Assembly: GCA_021804345.1 (NCBI GenBank)
Contig: JAJZHV010000062.1
Span: forward strand, 1 to 6,799
Length of the DNA: 6,799 nt
Origin: Pseudomonadota bacterium
Lineage (GTDB): Bacteria > Pseudomonadota > Gammaproteobacteria > Burkholderiales > Ferrovaceae
Reading direction: 5' to 3'
Below are positions 5,265 through 6,799 of the stretch, in pieces. A model generated the notes under the pieces. That model ran no database searches. It was not told the DNA's origin and saw nothing but the letters and a program-made list of their open reading frames with translations. A program made the position numbers and the translations under genes. How positions within the stretch are numbered: the first letter of the stretch is position 1; each line of letters starts with the position of its first letter.

Positions 5265-6062
5265 ATGATGCGGGTGGCCTCTTTGGGCAGTGGCAGTGAA
5301 GGAAACGCGCTCGTGGTCTCTGTTCCGGGAACCACCATCCTGCTGGATTGCGGTTTTTCCCTGGCAGAAACCACGCGTCGCCTGGCGCGACTGGATCTGC
5401 ACCCCCAGCAACTGGATGCCATTCTGGTCACCCACGAACATACCGATCACATCTCGGGGGTTGCCAGTCTGGCGCGGCGCTATCATCTGCCCGTTCACGC
5501 CAGCCATGGCACCCTGAGCGCCCTGACACAGCGGCTGAATCAAAGCCAGTGCGTAGCCCTGACCAGCGATCGCCCCTATACCCTGGGAGCCTTGCGCATC
5601 GAACCCTTCGCCGTCCCACACGATGCGCGTGAACCGCTGCAATACGTGGTAGGAGATGGGCAGCGCCGTTTGGGCGTGCTCACCGACGTGGGTTGCACCA
5701 CGCCGCACATTCAGGACATTCTGTCGGGCTGCGACGGCCTGATCCTGGAAACCAACCACGATCCCGACCTGCTGGAACAAGGCCCCTATCCGGCCACCCT
5801 GAAGGCGCGGGTGCGCGGCCGCTTTGGGCATCTGGCCAACCACCAAGCAGCACAACTATTGGCCAGCCTGGATCGCTCGCGCCTGCAATGGGTGGCGGCA
5901 GCGCACCTGAGCCAGCGCAACAATACACCACAGCATGCGCGCCAGGCGCTGGCGGCAGTGCTGGCATGCCCGGCAGGGGACATTCCCGTGCTGGACCAAC
6001 AACTGGGTCTGCCCTGGAGGACTCTAGAGGATCTTTTGCCGGGCCTGGCAACACCCGGTTAG
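5265..6062 (+). CDS. MBL-fold metallo-hydrolase, YycJ/WalJ-like
   Basis: This 265-residue metallo-beta-lactamase-fold protein resembles the YycJ/WalJ group. It begins with the group's N-terminal signature SLGSGSEGNALVV, followed by LLDCG. The metal-binding set is complete: His57-x-His59-x-Asp61-His62, His119 (in VPHDA), Asp141 (LTDVG) and His214 (AAHLSQRNNTP). Other family landmarks are LETNHD (161-166) and GHLAN (188-192), close to the usual GHLSN. Two metal ions and a cytoplasmic hydrolase or nuclease role are expected by family. The physiological substrate is unknown, and no signal peptide is present. Two adjacent ATG codons (5265, 5268) can start it, with no clear ribosome site. It lies 16 bp after bamC, and a strong terminator follows at 6091. 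Some gammaproteobacteria carry a similar gene after dapA-bamC, often followed by purC, which is not here. Confidence 0.88.
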   Translation: MMRVASLGSGSEGNALVVSVPGTTILLDCGFSLAETTRRLARLDLHPQQLDAILVTHEHTDHISGVASLARRYHLPVHASHGTLSALTQRLNQSQCVALTSDRPYTLGALRIEPFAVPHDAREPLQYVVGDGQRRLGVLTDVGCTTPHIQDILSGCDGLILETNHDPDLLEQGPYPATLKARVRGRFGHLANHQAAQLLASLDRSRLQWVAAAHLSQRNNTPQHARQALAAVLACPAGDIPVLDQQLGLPWRTLEDLLPGLATPG

Positions 6063-6090
6063 CGTGCCCCTAGGGTTGTGGCATTGGCCC

Positions 6091-6124
6091 ATAAAAAAAC
6101 CGACCCGAAGGTCGGTTTTTTTAT
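6091..6124. terminator. Bidirectional intrinsic terminator shared by the dapA operon and the small lipoprotein gene
   Basis: A perfect inverted repeat with 15-bp arms (6091-6105 and 6110-6124) encloses a 4-nt loop. The GC core is CCGACC/GGTCGG, flanked by seven A on one side and seven T on the other, so it works as a stem plus U-tract in both directions. It lies 28 bp after the MBL stop and 16 bp after the lipoprotein stop. On the minus-strand transcript the loop is UUCG closed by C-G, the very stable tetraloop; on the plus transcript it is CGAA. Confidence 0.93.
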
Positions 6125-6140
6125 GCAGCGATGTGACGAT

Positions 6141-6359
6141 TTACTTCTTGTCGGCAGCAGGAGCGGCAGGCGCAGCAGCATCAGCCTTGGGGGCTTCGGC
6201 AGCAGGGGCGGCAGGCGCAGCAGCATCAGCCTTGGGGGCTTCGGCAGCAGGCGCAGCAGCAGGTGCCGGTGCAGGAGCTTCTGTCTTGGGAGCTTCGGGC
6301 TTGCTGCAAGCAGCAACGGCAACGGCAAACAAGGCAGCGATGAGAAGATTCAGTTTCAT
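6141..6359 (-). CDS. Small Ala/Pro/Lys-rich lipoprotein, function unknown
   Basis: This encodes 72 residues. The start is ATG 6359, supported by AGGA 6 nt upstream and by a textbook lipoprotein signal peptide: MKLNLL, a hydrophobic Ala/Val core, then the lipobox Val15-Ala-Ala-Cys18. Ser at +2 suggests outer-membrane localisation. The mature 55 residues are almost only Ala, Pro, Lys, Glu, Asp and Thr, with no globular domain. They include two consecutive copies of the 15-residue unit AEAPKADAAAPAAPA and end in ADKK. Similar Pro/Ala tails occur in cell-wall-spanning or periplasmic tether segments, so an envelope spacer role is possible but unproven. The frame remains open upstream to 6500, but that extension lacks any ribosome site or signal sequence and is not believed. 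It ends at the terminator shared with the MBL gene. Confidence 0.8.
   Translation of the reverse strand: MKLNLLIAALFAVAVAACSKPEAPKTEAPAPAPAAAPAAEAPKADAAAPAAPAAEAPKADAAAPAAPAADKK
6151..6240. repeat. Two 45-bp tandem repeats inside the small lipoprotein gene
   Basis: Units 6151-6195 and 6196-6240 differ at one base only (6162 A versus 6207 G), a synonymous Ala-codon change. A degraded third copy begins at 6241 (same first 11 bases). The unit is a multiple of three, so gain or loss of a copy would change the protein by 15 residues without a frameshift. The near identity at the DNA level indicates recent duplication. Confidence 0.92.
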
Positions 6360-6367
6360 TTTGATTC

Positions 6368-6377
6368 CTATCGATAG
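6368..6377. repeat. 10-bp perfect palindrome CTATCGATAG at the lipoprotein ribosome-binding site
   Basis: The palindrome's edge overlaps the AGGA ribosome site (6366-6369) of the minus-strand lipoprotein gene. It could be an operator or a small self-complementary element influencing translation. A 10-bp palindrome can also arise by chance, and no regulator can be named. Confidence 0.35.
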
Positions 6378-6545
6378 AAGTAAAGAAGAGTAGACGACAA
6401 CCTGAAAAGCCTCCGGTGGCTGTCCAGATTGCGCAAGGTTACACCATAAAGTTGCAATGCAGCAAGTTTTTTTTGCGGCCCCAGGCGCATCATCAGGCAT
6501 TCAACAAAGGGCGCTCCAGAGAGGACCTAAGGGGTCATTTCACGC

Positions 6546-6551
6546 TAGAAT
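6546..6551 (+). promoter_or_regulatory. Candidate -10 element for rpe
   Basis: TAGAAT (5 of 6) lies 47 nt upstream of the rpe ATG and would give a leader of about 40 nt. The sequence 16-18 nt upstream has no good -35. The identical hexamer precedes dapA and the peroxiredoxin gene. Between it and the start, GGAG (6585-6588) lies 10 nt before the ATG as the ribosome site. Confidence 0.4.
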
Positions 6552-6598
6552 GACTCTCTTGCGATCTTTCGATTCGTTCTCACTGGAGACCCTCACTC

Positions 6599-6799
6599 AT
6601 GGATTACCGCATTGCCCCCAGTATCCTTTCCGCTGATTTTGCCCGCCTGGGAGAAGAAGTCTCCCAGGTCATCGCCGCCGGCGCCGATATCATCCATTTC
6701 GATGTCATGGACAATCACTATGTGCCCAACCTCACCATTGGACCGTTGGTGTGCGCAGCCATCCGCCCCCATACCCAGGCCCTCATCGACGTGCACTTG
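6599..6799 (+). CDS. rpe: Ribulose-phosphate 3-epimerase, N-terminal part (3' truncated by window)
   Basis: The first 67 codons of Rpe are visible. This TIM-barrel enzyme interconverts ribulose 5-phosphate and xylulose 5-phosphate in the pentose phosphate or Calvin cycle. The sequence follows the E. coli enzyme closely: [38 protein letters not shown] and IDVHL. Active-site residues seen are Ser8, metal ligands His33, Asp35 (also acid/base) and His66, and Met37 of the cap over the active site. The start is the ATG at 6599 with GGAG 10 nt upstream and a candidate promoter at 6546. It is divergent from the small lipoprotein gene and starts its own unit. The frame runs off the window end with no sign of damage. 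Confidence 0.96.
   Translation, partial: MDYRIAPSILSADFARLGEEVSQVIAAGADIIHFDVMDNHYVPNLTIGPLVCAAIRPHTQALIDVHL

Larger units (their letters stand above)
6360..6598. other. Divergent intergenic region between the lipoprotein gene and rpe
   Basis: This 239-bp stretch is visibly more AT-rich in places than the genes around it and contains no convincing coding frame. It holds the leader of the lipoprotein gene (minus), a CTATCGATAG palindrome (6368-6377), a TTGCGCAA palindrome (6429-6436), an eight-T run (6467-6474) and the candidate rpe promoter (6546-6551). I could not assign a confident promoter for the lipoprotein gene on the minus strand. Confidence 0.6.

Noticed and set aside
5256..5855. A 199-codon open frame on the minus strand, opposite the MBL gene
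   Set aside because: The plus-strand MBL protein has every metal ligand in order; the antisense product has no recognisable motif or ribosome site.
6151..6250. Short tandem repeats as a CRISPR-like array
   Set aside because: The repeats are directly adjacent with no spacers, lie in a coding frame and have no cas genes nearby.
6452..6474. TTGC...GCAA followed by eight T as a plus-strand terminator
   Set aside because: The stem is only 4 bp and no plus-strand gene ends just upstream; the strong terminator at 6091-6124 already serves that role.
6360..6500. Upstream extension of the small lipoprotein frame by 47 codons
   Set aside because: It would bury the signal peptide and lipobox internally, while the internal ATG has a good ribosome site at the right distance.

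Overview
This is an ordinary chromosomal housekeeping segment from a Gram-negative bacterium. GC is high across most of it. Outer-membrane biology (a BamC-type lipoprotein, a second small lipoprotein, dTDP-rhamnose synthesis) and the dapA-bamC gene pair point to Gammaproteobacteria or a close relative such as Acidithiobacillia. That placement is an inference from gene content and order, and no species can be named. I see no phage, insertion sequence, CRISPR array, tRNA or rRNA.

Layout. Positions 1-389 (+) hold the 3' end of mutS. It converges, with a 29-bp gap, on a minus-strand block at 419-3019. Read in its own direction, that block is rfbD, rfbC, a PrxQ/Bcp-type peroxiredoxin and slyD. A possible terminator lies between rfbD and rfbC. 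A candidate promoter with a strong Shine-Dalgarno lies before the peroxiredoxin, so the block is probably two or three transcription units. The peroxiredoxin and slyD are 3 bp apart and look co-transcribed.

A 136-bp divergent intergenic region (3020-3155) separates rfbD from the plus-strand operon dapA-bamC-MBL hydrolase (3156-6062; gaps of 8 and 16 bp). That operon ends at a near-perfect bidirectional terminator (6091-6124). The terminator is shared with a convergent 72-codon Ala/Pro-rich lipoprotein gene (6141-6359, -), whose coding sequence carries a 45-bp tandem duplication. A 239-bp intergenic region then leads to rpe (6599 onward, +), which is cut by the window end.

How the genes work together. 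RfbD and RfbC are the last two enzymes of dTDP-L-rhamnose synthesis, a precursor for surface polysaccharide. The first two enzymes (RfbA, RfbB) are not here. DapA makes a lysine and meso-diaminopimelate precursor for peptidoglycan, and BamC serves outer-membrane protein assembly, so several genes feed the cell envelope. The peroxiredoxin/SlyD pair suggests oxidative-stress and protein or metal homeostasis.

I found no convincing novel system. The points most worth a second look are a Thr-to-Met replacement in the peroxiredoxin active-site motif, the tandem repeat in the small lipoprotein, a dyad before the peroxiredoxin gene, and the UUCG-capped shared terminator.
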